Part shown: positions 20,238 to 31,688 of the stretch, piece after piece
Layout: each line of letters starts with the position of its first letter
Numbering within the stretch: position 1 is the stretch's first letter
NCBI GenBank assembly: GCA_963920575.1
Contig: OY986972.1
Location: 19,876,083-19,940,082, forward strand
Direction of reading: 5' to 3'
From: Narthecium ossifragum
Lineage: Eukaryota; Streptophyta; Magnoliopsida; Dioscoreales; Nartheciaceae
DNA length: 64,000 nucleotides
Notes under the pieces: model-generated
Told to the model about the DNA's origin: nothing
Database searches by the model: none
Seen by the model: the letters and a program-made list of their open reading frames with translations, nothing else
Translations under genes and position numbers: made by a program

Positions 20238-21282
20238 GGGTCAATTACCATTTACTACCTTCAAGTTTTACAAAAATAACGATTAATGCCATATATACTT
20301 CCAATTTTAACAATTAAGGCCCTAAACTTCATAAACCGTTTCAATTCGGGACACCGTTATCACGCCATCCATATAGCCGAAGGAGAAGACAACATAAGAT
20401 TCTTCTCTGTTTCGGTGAGTCTCTTCCCCGGTATTGATGACATAAAGCCAACAATTTCCGGCACCTTCTACAGGAAGCACAAGCTCGTGCCCCTCCCCTC
20501 CGACGAGCACCCCGACATCATCACCTACATTTCATCACGCCACCACTCGGACAAGACCGCCCTCATCGTCGGCAGCCGCGTCTCCTTCTCGCATCTTTGG
20601 CACTCCGTCTTCGCCGCCGCTTCCTTCCACTCCTCCTCTCATCGCCTCGCAATCTGCAAGGGCCAAGTCTTCCTCCTCTTGCCTTCATGAAATATTTATA
20701 TAAGTTTCAATCGATAGTAGAGGAACCATGTTCACTCACAGTGATGACATCACCACCACCGAGGGGCTTGTCGACTTCGACCTTGATGTTCTTTGAAGCA
20801 CGCGACAGTCCTCGCACTAATCTCAAGTCTCTTCCTTGTCTCTCCAACAAAGCCATTCCTTCCCAAGCTCTTCTTTATCTCACCTAATAGATTAGCAGAT
20901 TTCCTCACCACCACCAACCCACTCAACACCCCCAAGAAATCTCCTAGCAGATCGCTGATTCTGGTCCCGTCCTCGCCTATACCACCACTTCTCTTTTCCA
21001 CACGCTTGACTCATCTGGAACGATGCGGCGACATTTCGACGAGTAGGAAGGTTCCCATGCGAGTAGGAAGGTTCCCATCCGATGGAGAAGACTCGCAAGA
21101 GCCAGAGTGATGTCACGTGACTGCACGTGACATCTTCTTTGTCGTGTGTATGGATGGCGTCATAACGGTTTCCCGAATTGAAACGGCTTATAAAGTCTAG
21201 GGCCTTAATTGTTAAAATTGAAAGTATAGAGCCTTAATCGTTATTTTTGTAAAACTTGAGGGTAGTAAATGATAATTTACTC
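20238..21282 (+). mobile_element. Pack-MULE, 1045 bp, carrying a 4CL-like gene fragment
   Basis: Exact 9-bp TSD TTTCTTTTA at 20229-20237 and 21283-21291. TIRs are about 140 bp: the left starts GGGTCAATTACCATTTACTA and the right ends TAAATGATAATTTACTC, with CGTTTCAATTCGGGA/TCCCGAATTGAAACG deeper in the arms. Long TIRs and a 9-bp TSD identify a Mutator-like element. It has no transposase. The interior is GC-rich and derived from a host gene, described separately. Confidence 0.9.
20445..21052 (+). pseudogene. Captured fragment of a 4-coumarate-CoA-ligase-like gene
   Basis: The plus-strand frame 20445-20690 reads GTFYRKHKLVPLPSDEHPD, SSRHHSDKTALIVGSRVSFS and AICKGQVFLLLPS, the layout of the N-terminus of plant 4CL-like acyl-CoA synthetases (adenylate-forming enzymes). 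About 20906-21052 holds TTTNPLNTP and, one frame over, QIADSGPVLAYTTTSLFHTL, the next conserved block of the same family, with a frameshift and an in-frame TAG at 20945. Between them (20690-20905) is sequence I cannot place. The AMP-binding and catalytic core is absent, so this cannot encode an enzyme. The family call rests on remembered similarity. Confidence 0.7.
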
Positions 21283-21291
21283 TTTCTTTTA

Positions 21292-23510
21292 CAACTTTTC
21301 TGATACAACAATTGGAGGTAGACCTATACAATATCTATAGTACAAAAGGAAACTAAAGATGTAACTAAGAGCTACACCGACAACTAGCTGGATGGTAAAC
21401 CTACGTGCTCTACCGCATGGAGTGACTAGTCCTCGAGCCACCTACGTCGTCTCGTAGCTCTGCGCGAAAAACGGTCCAAAAAGGGGTGAGTCCAAGAACT
21501 CTGTAGGGTGAAAAAACACTATAACATAAAGAGTGCAAGAACACAATACTCCGACCACAAGAGCACAACACAGTAGAGCACAAGCGTAAGATTCAGACTA
21601 TATCAAGTACCCACCATATACCCAAAATAAGGAAAAGACAAGTGGATTTAGGACGTTTAATCTGAAAGACTACCATATGTAGTGCCCAACGTACAAGGAA
21701 TTTCTACTCAAGTTCAAGGTCACTTCTAAATGACGGGTCGAAATGGACATAAGTCCAAGTTCCCATTCTAGCAGCCCACTCAACTCGGCACGAAACGGAG
21801 GAAAATCAGGTGCGGGCTCCGGTTGCACTGGCCATCCTGCCAACTCGATGGTCAATTGCGAGTTCCGAACTTGTCCGCCATCCAGCCCACTTGACTTTCA
21901 ACAGATGTTAGACACCATTATTCATTTCTATGGACTACCATCTTCTTATACTTTCTCGACAGTCATTCGGACCCATCGAGGAAAGTCGAAACTTACACAA
22001 CTCATCATAGCAAAATGAGACATCAGTAGGAGAGAAATAACTCAATCCATTAAGCACGAACCCCAGTCTAGCGGGGCTTTATGTGTACGATTATGTGCAC
22101 ATCTTGATTGATGGGGGCGTACTTCTGATTTCATCGACCAAAGGTGGTAATCGATCAACCTTGAGCCAATCGATTAGAGCAACTTGGCAAAATCAGAAAC
22201 TTGTAGTTTTCTTCTAAGAGCTTCTGTTTGGAGAAACAAGTACTAACATCACCAATTATACTCGAATAAGTTGGTATTCAGGTATAATAAACTCCTTATT
22301 AGCTTCATCTATAATTTCATAAGGTTAGAATTAACATTTTATGCTATCAAATGGCCATTTTTAACCTCATGGTCATCTAAGAACATACAGTGAATAAAAC
22401 ATTCATAACTTGTTATACATTCAACCAAAAGTAAAGTTCAAATATGAAATTTGTAGCTAATTTATAAAACTAAAATATTACGGAATACTTAAACAACTAA
22501 TACTATATGCAAGACCACAAAAAACTCGGAATGAGATATGTATACTTGCTTCTCACATAAACAGTAAGGTATATTCAGTAAACTCAGGTTAAGCTGAGAA
22601 ATTGACTCACAAAACAACACAGTTTTCATTATAACCCTTCTAACAAATTGTTAAGAAGGAGGTAAAGAATAATATGAATCTAAAATCACCAAATTTAGTG
22701 TTGTCTAACTCCCAAACTTGGAGTTTTCATCATCACTGTCACAGCTTATACAGCTGACACTAAAACAACCAGATCCTTTTCCTCAAAACTCTAAAAACTA
22801 GATTTGAAGATCTAGATTTATCATTCAGACATCACTCTGAGAAAAACAATATAAGCTACTCAAATCTTAAACACAATCACAGATAAATAGAAACTCATCA
22901 TTTTAGCTAGTCTTATCATAATTCATTTAAACTTGACCACACCATTCCACCAGCAATCAAAGAGATTTACTAACCTCTTAACCATGACCTTGACATGGTA
23001 AAACTAGAGAGACCAAACGCATAAAAAAATGTGATAAAACACCCTATCTTGCTATACCTAAAACCCCAACGTCTGTCTTCCTTCTCAAGCTCCAAGCCTT
23101 CAAGCAATTCCCTCCTTGCAGGTACCACTATGAAGAGGAGGAAGAGTTCTTGCTGGAAGATGGTATGGAGAATGAGAGGAATCCCTCTTGTTCTCTCTCA
23201 ATCAATCTTCATCTAAATCCAACCCTCATGCTACTAGCGTGAGGTGTCATTCCTAAAGGCCACATGGCAAGTTTTTAGGCACCAATCCATGCAAAATCTT
23301 GTGACCAGCTGATCAACCCAAATCAAGTCAAAATAGCTGCTATTCCTAATGATGGAACCAGCAATGATTCAATTGATCAGTCATGGCAACGATCAACCAG
23401 ATCGATCAGACACTACCTACGATCAATCGGCCAATCGCATCAAACATACTTGCACTAATTAAGATATAAAATATATATTTAAGTACTTAAAATTTTCTAG
23501 TACGTTACAT
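21292..23510. other. Non-coding DNA, nothing firmly recognised
   Basis: No supported gene. Short open frames (for example 21743-22018) have no motif. The right part (23300-23440) has CGATCAACC/GATCGATC words like the LTR palindrome arrays elsewhere, so part may be an old LTR, but no ends were found. Confidence 0.5.
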
Positions 23511-24848
23511 GGCCGGGGTGGGGTAGTTCACCGGAGTGCAGTGGAGGAGCAGGGAGGACAGAGGAGAGAAAGGTGGAGGTGTTGGGTGGTTGCAACGGTG
23601 TAGAGGACGCCGGAGATGGAGTTGGTCGGGGTGGGGTAGTTCGCCGGAGTAGGGGTGGACGACCGGCAGAGAGCGACTGGTGGCTAGGTGGTGGGGGTGC
23701 TAGTGTTTGGTGGTGTATGAGGATGGAGGGTGAAGGGGCATTTAAGACATTTTGCCCCTTAAAAGGGCTAAATGGCTGAAAAAAAAAGTTTAGCATGAGC
23801 TTAAGCCTTACTATTGTCTTTTTTGGTAGCTAGCGCCCTTTTCCTCTTAAATTTTCCCTTTTGAGTAAGGTCCAGTTAGGTCGTTATTAATGAAAAGAAA
23901 ATGGGAAAGGGGCGACAACTACCAAAAAATAATTTAATATGTCATAAACTCCCGGCGGACTTTTTTTCCGACCATTTAGTACTTTTATCGCACAAAAGGA
24001 CTAAAATACCCCTCCGTCTTAACCCAGCGACTCAAACCCAATTGCACCTCAAACCCCGCCCATCGCGCCTCAACGCTACCATCGCCCGTTGCTGCCGCTC
24101 CGACCATTCTCATTCAACAGAAACACCACCAACCTCCTTGCCATCACCACCTCTTCCCTCCACCTCCAAGTCCTTCTCCCCCGATGCCGGTGAACTCCAC
24201 AAAGAACCCCACCACCTACCATCATCGATTTCCCCACCTTGCACCTCCCCACAGTCTTGAAACCTTCCTAAAAGCCTCTACAGATCCCTACGAACCTTCC
24301 TCGACCTTTTCTCGTCTTGATTGGAGCTTCAATCACCGGATCCCAACTCCGACGATCCTCCACAGCGCCGACCACCTCTATCCACCCCTTTGCAGGCCTT
24401 GATCCCACAAGGAGACTCTACGGGCCTCCACGACTCCAACGCTACCAACCTTGTCCTCCGACGATGTCGTTTCACCAGTGATTTATTTTCCACTTTTTAC
24501 TTACCGTTGCTTATTCACTACCCCTCCTTCTTCTCGTTATCCGCCATCAACCTCAGCAACCACCTCACCGGTCTCGACATATGGAGAGCTCGTTTCACTG
24601 TGGATCCATTATCGACACCACTCAGCCTTCCGAATGACTTTTCACTTTCCACTCTCCATCACCACCGCCTTATCCTAGGGCTGCCCCCTCAACAACCAAG
24701 CTCCCTATCACCTCCGGCTCGTTCCTCCGACCACTAACAACACCTCCTTGCCATTGTTCACCGCCTTCGGCGCTACCCCGTGGCCGCTCAACCTCCATCC
24801 GTCGCCATGAAGCTCATCGCCGCTACTCCATTGGCTTGGGGATCACCC
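23511..24848. other. GC- and CT-rich repeat-derived DNA
   Basis: 23511-23780 is G-rich (GGGTTGGGTGGTTGCAACGG shared with 15.83 kb). 24000-24848 is C/T-rich and gives serine/proline-rich plus-strand frames without a domain. It is the target into which the 24849-28747 solo LTR inserted; the sequence resumes at 28748. Confidence 0.45.
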
Positions 24849-25349
24849 TGTCACGCCCCGACCCGTGAAGGCCCAACCGGGCTGGGCGAAGCGAACCGGA
24901 ACCTAACAAAATGCTGAAATTTTTTGGCTAGGGGTTCCCTCTAATCTACTGGTCTCTCTAAACAATTCATAAGCACCCTTATTTAACAATAATTCCAAAC
25001 TTCAACAAGATATAATAATGATATAATTCAAAACCTCAAAAGGGTTAACATTTGTACATCACACTCCCGTAGGAGATTATCTAACAAAAGAAGTAAACAG
25101 ACGATCACCGCTCAAGCACCGTCAGACACCGCCGCGTCACCAAACACCTGCCCGGTAGGGGCCGCTGAAGAAGAGCTAACGCCTGCACCTGCAAAACGTA
25201 GCCCGGGTAGGAGTGAGCACTAAGCTCAGTAGGGTTCTATACTACGACACACAGAAAGGAGGGAACACAACAGTGTCACCCCCAAGCTAAGCCTAGGTGT
25301 GCTACGGGGTCTCATAACCCTACCAGTGTCTCTAGGTATCCAACCATGG

Positions 25350-26996
25350 TGATAGGACTTGAAAAGTGTCGCGGCTTAACAAGTCTACTCAAAATTACAA
25401 ATTTATAATCAAACTACTAACTAACTACTTTAGGGGTAGTGAGCAGTGAGTCCGAGTCGAATCCACAGGGAATGCGTAGGAAAATAATTAAACTACTAAA
25501 CTCAATCTAAGTATTCCTACCGATAAGTTGGGAAAATATCCAGAATTGAAACTAAACTAATACTAAAGGATTTATAAATGCGATAAAAGATACCATGGAG
25601 TTCTTAATCAGGGCATGCAAACACGATGAGTGGCTTCCTAATAATTGATAAGTGAATGGCTAGTTCTCCTTATCACTCAACAAGTTCTGTTTAGGATTCC
25701 TTGTTGGCAAGAACAATTATCTAATTATCAGTGACCGAATGATTAGTTACGTTCACTGCTAATGAACCCTCTTATTAGGATGAATTCATCGCAAGTAGTA
25801 GTACGGATATGGATTTAGGTGTAAGATCAAGATGGGTTAGCATCTTGATGGCCAAATCTACAAAGGTAGGATGTATGAAGCATTAGGGATGGAACGTAGT
25901 GGGACTAGCACTACGATAGTGGGACTAGCACTATACAATCCCTAATCACGAAGAAGATTTCATCCGAGATATCATGGGACTAACATGATTCTCTTATTTG
26001 GATGAATCCAATCCAAGCCCTAGCATACACAAGCTCTAGAATCAAGTGCAAACCAAGACAATCCATACATCCAGCAAGAAATCAACACCAAGTTTATAAC
26101 GAAATTAAGATCAATCCATACAAACCATTCAAGAAGGTATACCAGCCCTAAATCTTAGAAATCCCTAATAGAAAACCTAGTTACATCATAAGAATCCCTT
26201 GGTAAAAGTTTAGCTACTCATCTTTAGGAACGAGATCCGTTGGTGAAGGTTGTTGCCACGCTCCACCCATGGATCTTCCCCTAAAGATCTAACCTAACTT
26301 CTGTAAAAGAAGGAAGAAAAAGAACCAAGAAGGCTCAGCCAAAGGGCCAAGGAAGAGCCCCCCAAATTCGGATTAAATAATCATATATATAGGGGAACTT
26401 CCAAAACTAGGGTTTAGTTGAGTTGGACTCTTGTGTAACTCGGATTTCCTGAATTGATCCTGGCAGCCTATTCCGGTCACTACTGGGTCCAATCCGTCCC
26501 GAATCTGAAAATGACTCTAACACAAAAGATGTATATTAGGAAGTCTTCTATCAGATCCCGAAGATTTCATAATATTCGGAGTTATGTAGCATATTTGACG
26601 AATATTCTCTTCAGCTTCGACGATGCAGCTTTCCAGCTTATGTCTCTTCATGTATTCTTCAATTCTTCTATCACACCATCAGGAATCTCGCAAAGTGTCC
26701 AACAGTAACGTTGTAGATCTCTGAGTCTTCTAAAATATCCCAAATTTTCCGAATATTTGGACCTTTGTGCAATATCTGGCGAATATATTTCTGACGGTCG
26801 ACGAAGTAGATATATGGCGAATATATTTCTGACGGTCGACGAAGTAGTTTATTTAGTCATTTTAGCCGAATTTCCTGCATTTCTTCTCAAAGCATGATTA
26901 AACCTGAAATCAACTAACAAACTATTAAACACAAATACTCTCGGGCTAACAAAGGTAATTTAAGGGGTTTAGTTATGACTATTTAGTGACTCATCA
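25350..26996 (-). mobile_element. Solo LTR, family B copy 1, nested in family A copy 2
   Basis: 1647 bp with TSD CATGG (25345-25349 and 26997-27001). On the minus strand it starts TGATGAGTCAC and ends CCTATCA, matching the start of the family B LTRs at 29043 and 36866 and their ATCA ends. It shares the block GTGGATTCGACTCG (complement near 25460). No coding sequence. It contains a 38-bp tandem repeat (26772-26847) and a 20-bp one (25908-25947). Confidence 0.9.
26772..26847. repeat. 38-bp tandem duplication inside the family B LTR
   Basis: ATATCTGGCGAATATATTTC... (26772-26809) is repeated at 26810-26847 with one mismatch. Each copy contains GACGGTCGACGAAG. Confidence 0.9.
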
Positions 26997-27001
26997 CATG
27001 G

Positions 27002-28361
27002 TCACCCTAACGAACTGGGCCCATCCCGGAAACACCTAGTACATCAGGACGAAGACACTGCTTGGCATGACAAGTCTTTGCCGGGCAGGCACACCCTCTG
27101 CCCAAGGATGAAACGACGACACTGGCTGCACACTCAACACCTGGCTCGAGCCCGACACGACCTCTAAAATCATCGATCAACATGTATTCAAGTCAACTAA
27201 GCCTATCATCAAGATTGAATGAATGCTACCATCCAACCTGGACCACGCTACCCGCCACGGTCCTAGAGTTAAATCCGAGCTACCCGAAAGCCTCGGATCG
27301 GCGATTAACCCATCGCCCACGCCCTATCCTTATGCATCTAATGCACAATCAAAGATGCTTGCTATGATCTTGCGCAGGTAAGAAGTAAGCATGCAACAAT
27401 ATGATAAAGTAACAAACAAGTCCAACTAGATTGCTGCAGCGATACCACCGATTGCTGCCAGCCAATCCGCAGCGAGTCCCGACATTACGACGGTACCGCA
27501 ATCGTCAACCGCGGACCCCTGCAATGGGAAGCAACCCCAAAAACTCAGATGAACATAAATAATATAATATTATATGTTTTGAACATATAATATTATTTAA
27601 ACATCAAAATCCTCTAATTAGAGGCTACGCGACCTCGTCGATCCGATGTCCAAACAACGTCAGATTTGAGATCCAATTTAGACAAATGCAGGAAAACATA
27701 CTGGAATCAACATATCCAAAATCGGGAAACATCCGACGGATCGATTTCCGGGAAAACGCTAATCAAAATCGTTAACTTCACTAATTACCTTTAATTGCTG
27801 TAACGCAGCCCATCCGTAGGAAACTCTTAACAATTCATAGGAAAATCCAAAAATTATGAAACTAGTCGGTTCTGAGAGTAGACTCAAAGCTCTACAACTC
27901 TCATGTTCATCATAAATCAACAACATGCATGTACAGACCGGAAACCACGCCGTAAGCCGGATGTTCTTCAAGAACAGAGAAACCGGAAAATCCGAGTATA
28001 AACATGCTAAAAACCTACTAAAAACTCAAACAAATTATATGAAACTCTGAAAAGTAAAAAAGTTAACCAAGATGCACACAACAACACCAAGAACACCCAG
28101 ATCTACCTGCTAGATTAAGAGAAAACCCCCATTAAACCCAAGTAGGAAGAAGCCTACCGGACTGAGCAAACCTTGGCTGAATCCCCGCTGTACGAGCACT
28201 AAACCAGCTTCAAACCAAGCTAAGGATCGTCCTCTCACTTCCACGAATCGAATGAGCTCTCAAGCACTCAAAAAGATGGCTGGAGGTGGGAGAACAGAAG
28301 GGAAGAAGGAGAAGAGAAACAAACAGGAAAAATAGAGGAAGTCTTGGGCTACTTATAGGCT
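27002..28361 (-). other. Continuation of family A copy 2 LTR
   Basis: Non-coding LTR sequence resuming after the nested LTR. It contains GAGCTACCCGAAAGCCTCGG (27280), also present in copies 1 and 3, and a short inverted repeat around the AATATAATATTAT cluster at 27560-27597. Confidence 0.6.
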
Positions 28362-28504
28362 CGAGTCCGATCGATCGGTCCTGGTCCCAAGATCGATCGG
28401 TCAAACTGGGCCTAGTTAAGTCGGTTTGCGTCCTTATCCGAACACGTCGGCCGCTCCGACCACCGACACAGGTCTGATCGGTCGCTCCCAGGAGCGACCG
28501 ATCG
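28362..28504. repeat. Palindrome cluster in family A copy 2
   Basis: Contains GATCGATCGGTC twice (28370, 28392) and the perfect hairpin TCGGTCGCTCC-CA-GGAGCGACCGA (28478-28501). On the minus strand it lies just upstream of a CTATAAGTAG box (complement near 28350). Confidence 0.75.
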
Positions 28505-28752
28505 CACACAGGCCACCAACTGCCCTAAAAACAGGCTTCTGGGTGCTCGAGCTTGGATCTTTCGATTCCAAGCCCACCTATGGGTTCTAGCAAACACATA
28601 AAATCAAACAATAGGGGCTATGTATACACCATACGGGTGTAAAACAAACCGACAAGACGCAATTTACCAAATTGCCCTTGCGGTCCACAATGAGCCACGG
28701 GCCCGACCCAAGCGGTCGACCCAGGAGTAGAGGGACAAGTCCTCACACACCC

Positions 28753-29042
28753 CAAGGTCACGTGAGTTCCTCCCTTTATCTCCTTAAGGGATCCCAACCA
28801 CTAGCCATTTTAGATCGGCCATCCGTCGACCTCCGTAAGCACCACCATCTCCGACCCCCTTTAGATCCGTCGAGGATGGTGATGATAGGGCAAGGAGATG
28901 GAGGTGGTGGGAGATGAGAAATGAGATGAGGTGATCGGAGGTGAGGGAGTTTGCATGAGGTCGATGGATGGCCGGCGGAGGGTGGCTGGTAGCGATGGAT
29001 GGGCTGTTGGGAGGTGGATGGATCTAGGGTTAGGAGATTATG
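28753..29042. other. Interrupted target DNA between two LTRs
   Basis: Continuation of the GC/CT-rich sequence that ends at 24848. No gene supported; small Gly/Pro-rich frames only. Confidence 0.45.
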
Positions 29043-29204
29043 TGATGATTCATGAAATATGCACAATCCACACCTTTAACTTAGCTTTGTTAGCTCTCAA
29101 GCAATACATTTCTAATAACTTTCATGATATTTCAGGTACAAGAGCTTACAAAGAGAGTTGCATCGATTTTGGGCTTAAAGATGTCAAATGTACAAAATTT
29201 ACCA

Positions 29205-29405
29205 ATCGGGATTGATCCCAACCATTTATGCTGAAAATATGCCAATAGGGATCGATCCTCACAGAATTGGGATCAATCCCAATACCGTTTCCAGTACGCA
29301 GAATTCTAGGGATCGATCCCGACAGAGTTTGGATCAATTCCAATCATGTTGAAGCCCATAACTTCAAGTAGGGATCGATCCCTACTTACTCGAGATCGAT
29401 CCCAA
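29205..29405. repeat. GGGATCGATCCC palindrome array
   Basis: About six close copies of GGGATCGATCCC or one-base variants (GGGATTGATCCC, GGGATCAATCCC) upstream of the TATA box of this LTR, at 20-50 bp spacing. Confidence 0.8.
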
Positions 29406-29977
29406 CAGTGTCAGGAGGGCAAAATCGATGGTCAAGATCGCATTCGATGGGAGAAGCTTTGGAGGTTATAAATAGAAGACTTAGAGCTCTCATTTGAGAT
29501 ATATTTGGAGTGGAGAAGGCCAATGAAATGGGCAACCCTAATTTAGGAAAGAATGGAGCTCTCACTTCCAAGGGAAGGGATTGAAGAAGAGAAGGATGAT
29601 ACAACTCTCCTCCACATCTTCAACCGTGAAGATGAGTTGCTAAATTCCTATCCTAATGGAATACCATGATATATTAGGTTTTATTTGTAGTTTTATTTGG
29701 ATTTGGATGTTGTAATCTATTGAGATGAGTCATAAGGATTTTTGCATATTGCTATATCTTTGTATTGAATGCTTCATGTGTTGAATGGTTGGATTCCATG
29801 CTATGGTGTAGGCTAGAATTCTATGCTTAGAAGGTGTTTGTTGATATTCCCCAATGAGGAGGTTGTGTTGGAACCATGACTACTTATACTTAAGGGATTA
29901 TTGGCTCTAGGTTAGGGCTTGATGGTGCTAGAACCATCCCAATTCACACCTAAACTAACATCCATTCTATCTTTCTA

Positions 29978-30157
29978 GGAGGCGTTTGGCGGACGTTGGA
30001 TCCGGCGAATCCGCGGGATCACCGGATGAGTGGATTTCGGATGTCGCGGATCCGGCCGTTTGGCGCTCAGGCGAATCCCGATTTTGTCCGCTCTTCTCGA
30101 GCGGATGCCGATTAGGGATCCGCGGCTCCCGTGGATCCTGATGCGCCAAACGCCCCC
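29978..30157. mobile_element. PIF/Harbinger-like MITE, 180 bp
   Basis: TIRs GGAGGCGTTTGGCG and CGCCAAACGCCCCC, 3-bp TSD CTA (29975-29977 and 30158-30160). GGATCC/GCGGAT inner words resemble the MITE at 19429, so they are related families. Non-coding. Confidence 0.8.
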
Positions 30158-30889
30158 CTAGTGTATTGGACTCGATGTGTTAGAACCACCTCGACCCAAT
30201 ACCTGATTCCACACAATACTTATTCCTTGCAACGAATTACGACGAATCATTCCTAATCCGAAGGTTTGTTAGCGATGATCGATACTAACTACACGATCGT
30301 CGACTTTGTGAATTTGATTCAAGCCGATGGATGCTTCTAACCCAACTTCAGTTGAGCGGTAAGCATTGCTATCCACACGTTTGTCGACTTTTAGATTTTG
30401 ATCGTCTTAATTGGATTGCGTGTCTTGATTCCATAGAAGCTACACTAGAATCTATTACGGATTGAGATTACCTAGGAGCTCTCTTTATCCTTTGCATCAT
30501 TTATATATACTTTTTCTAGTTATCATATTATAAAACCCAAAATCAGTTTTTTTGCTTTCCTTTTAGGTGTACTTAGATTAATCCTAATAGCTTAATTGTT
30601 TCCATACGCATTTCCCGTGGATTCGACTCGAACTCCCACTCCAACTAGCTACCTAGTAGTTATTAGTTAATAGTTCGGATATTTAGTTTTGACGCATTGG
30701 TCACGCTTAACGACACACGTTTGAGAGCGATCAATTATTATAGTAGATGAGGGTATTTTTGTATCAAAATTTAAAAAACCAACTCTCACGGTTGGTCAGA
30801 GGACCTATCGCCTTAAAAAACAACCTATATGGCTTATAGGTTAATTAATTTCCACTAAAAATGACTAAACGTCAATTTCCTGAAAAGAA

Positions 30890-31062
30890 AAAGCCAGGCC
30901 TGGCTTGATTGGGTTTCAATCATGAATCCATGGGTTCAGCCCAGTCTAGAAGCCCCAATACTTGAGCACGACTGGATTTTAGCCTACCCACTTCATGGCA
31001 GGGCCGGGCGGCCGGGCCTGGCCTGGATCAAAACGCCTATTTGGAGTCTTCGGACACCCCTG
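30890..31062. mobile_element. hAT element terminus (fragment)
   Basis: Ends CGGACACCCCTG at 31062, the complement of the hAT terminus CAGGGGTGTCCG, with GGGCCGGGCGGCCGGGCCTGG subterminal words. No partner end or TSD identified. Confidence 0.5.
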
Positions 31063-31103
31063 AGGTTTTGAGGATCACTTATATCTCTTGTGGTCCATTT
31101 TTG

Positions 31104-31289
31104 GGATTCAGATCCCCTACAATACATCCCCTCAAATTGCCCCTAAAATATCAAATCTCCTGTCGTTCACCATATCTAACAGTTTAGATCTCGCCAACTC
31201 CTTTTTTTGGTATATACGAATCATGCATTTTAGAAAGCTTCTCTTCCCTGGCTTTTTCGCAAAACCCCCTCTCCCCTACTGTCTTTTCA
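31104..31289 (+). repeat. Left member of a 190-bp inverted repeat pair around the copia element
   Basis: Matches the reverse complement of 46899-47096 (CATCCCC...AAATATCAAATCTCC...AGAAAGCTTCTCTTCC...CCCCTCTCCCCTACTGTCTTT) with scattered differences. It ends exactly at the copia 5' LTR, so the copia insertion or a later rearrangement cut it. Confidence 0.75.
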
Positions 31290-31675
31290 TGTTGGTTTAT
31301 AAATAGGTTAGGGTCGCCAATGATGGCTAGACTCAGACCTCATGCCAAATCATTTAACCCATTTAATTAGATCGAATGGTTTAGATAACTGTTATCTAAA
31401 CTGCTCGGGAACCGCTAAGCGTCTCCTGGATTAATCGGTTCAGAGAGAACTCTCGCCGTCAAGTGATAGAGAGAGAACTCTGTAACAAGAGAGAGGAAGA
31501 ACCAGTGGAGAAGAAGAAGAACTAAAGATAAGGAACTTGGGCTGTGGATTGAAGATTGTTGTTCTTCTAACAAGATCACCTGGATCACGTGAAACAAATA
31601 AGAGAAGAAGATCGTAGGGTAACGAGTAAGCTCTCGTCACTGTTCTGTATTCATACAGAGAAATCAAATTCTACA
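31290..31675 (+). repeat. 5' LTR of the plus-strand copia element
   Basis: TGTTGGTTTATAAATAGG...CAAATTCTACA. A TATAAATA box lies only 9 bp from the LTR start. A perfect hairpin with 11-bp arms GTTTAGATAAC and GTTATCTAAAC (31379-31401) is conserved in the 3' LTR. A GAGAGA-rich R/U5 region follows. Confidence 0.95.
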
Positions 31676-31676
31676 T

Positions 31677-31688
31677 TGGTATCAGAGC
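31677..31688 (+). other. Primer-binding site (initiator Met-tRNA type)
   Basis: TGGTATCAGAGC directly after the 5' LTR, the standard copia primer-binding site complementary to the 3' end of initiator tRNA-Met. Confidence 0.9.

Larger units (their letters stand above)
24849..28747 (-). mobile_element. Solo LTR, family A copy 2, with a nested LTR
   Basis: TSD CACCC at 24844-24848 and 28748-28752. Ends on the plus strand are TGTCACGCCCCGACCC and CCTCACA, the same termini as the family A copies at 11086 and 33872. It shares the internal block GTAGGAGTGAGC...AAGCTCAGTAGGGTTCTA near 25209. Without the nested LTR (25350-26996) it is about 2.25 kb. It carries a palindrome array at 28362-28504 whose motif differs from that of the other copies. 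No internal retroviral genes. Confidence 0.9.
29043..30733 (+). mobile_element. LTR, family B copy 2 (solo), with a nested MITE
   Basis: Starts TGATGATTCATG and ends GCGATCA, like the other family B LTRs. The TSD is imperfect (ATTAT near both ends, with one extra base on the left). Layout: an array of GGGATCGATCCC-like palindromes (29205-29405), TATAAATA box (29467-29474), transcribed region, GTGGATTCGACTCGAACTCC block near the 3' end (30616). No primer-binding site follows, so it is solo or truncated. A MITE is inserted at 29978. Confidence 0.75.
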
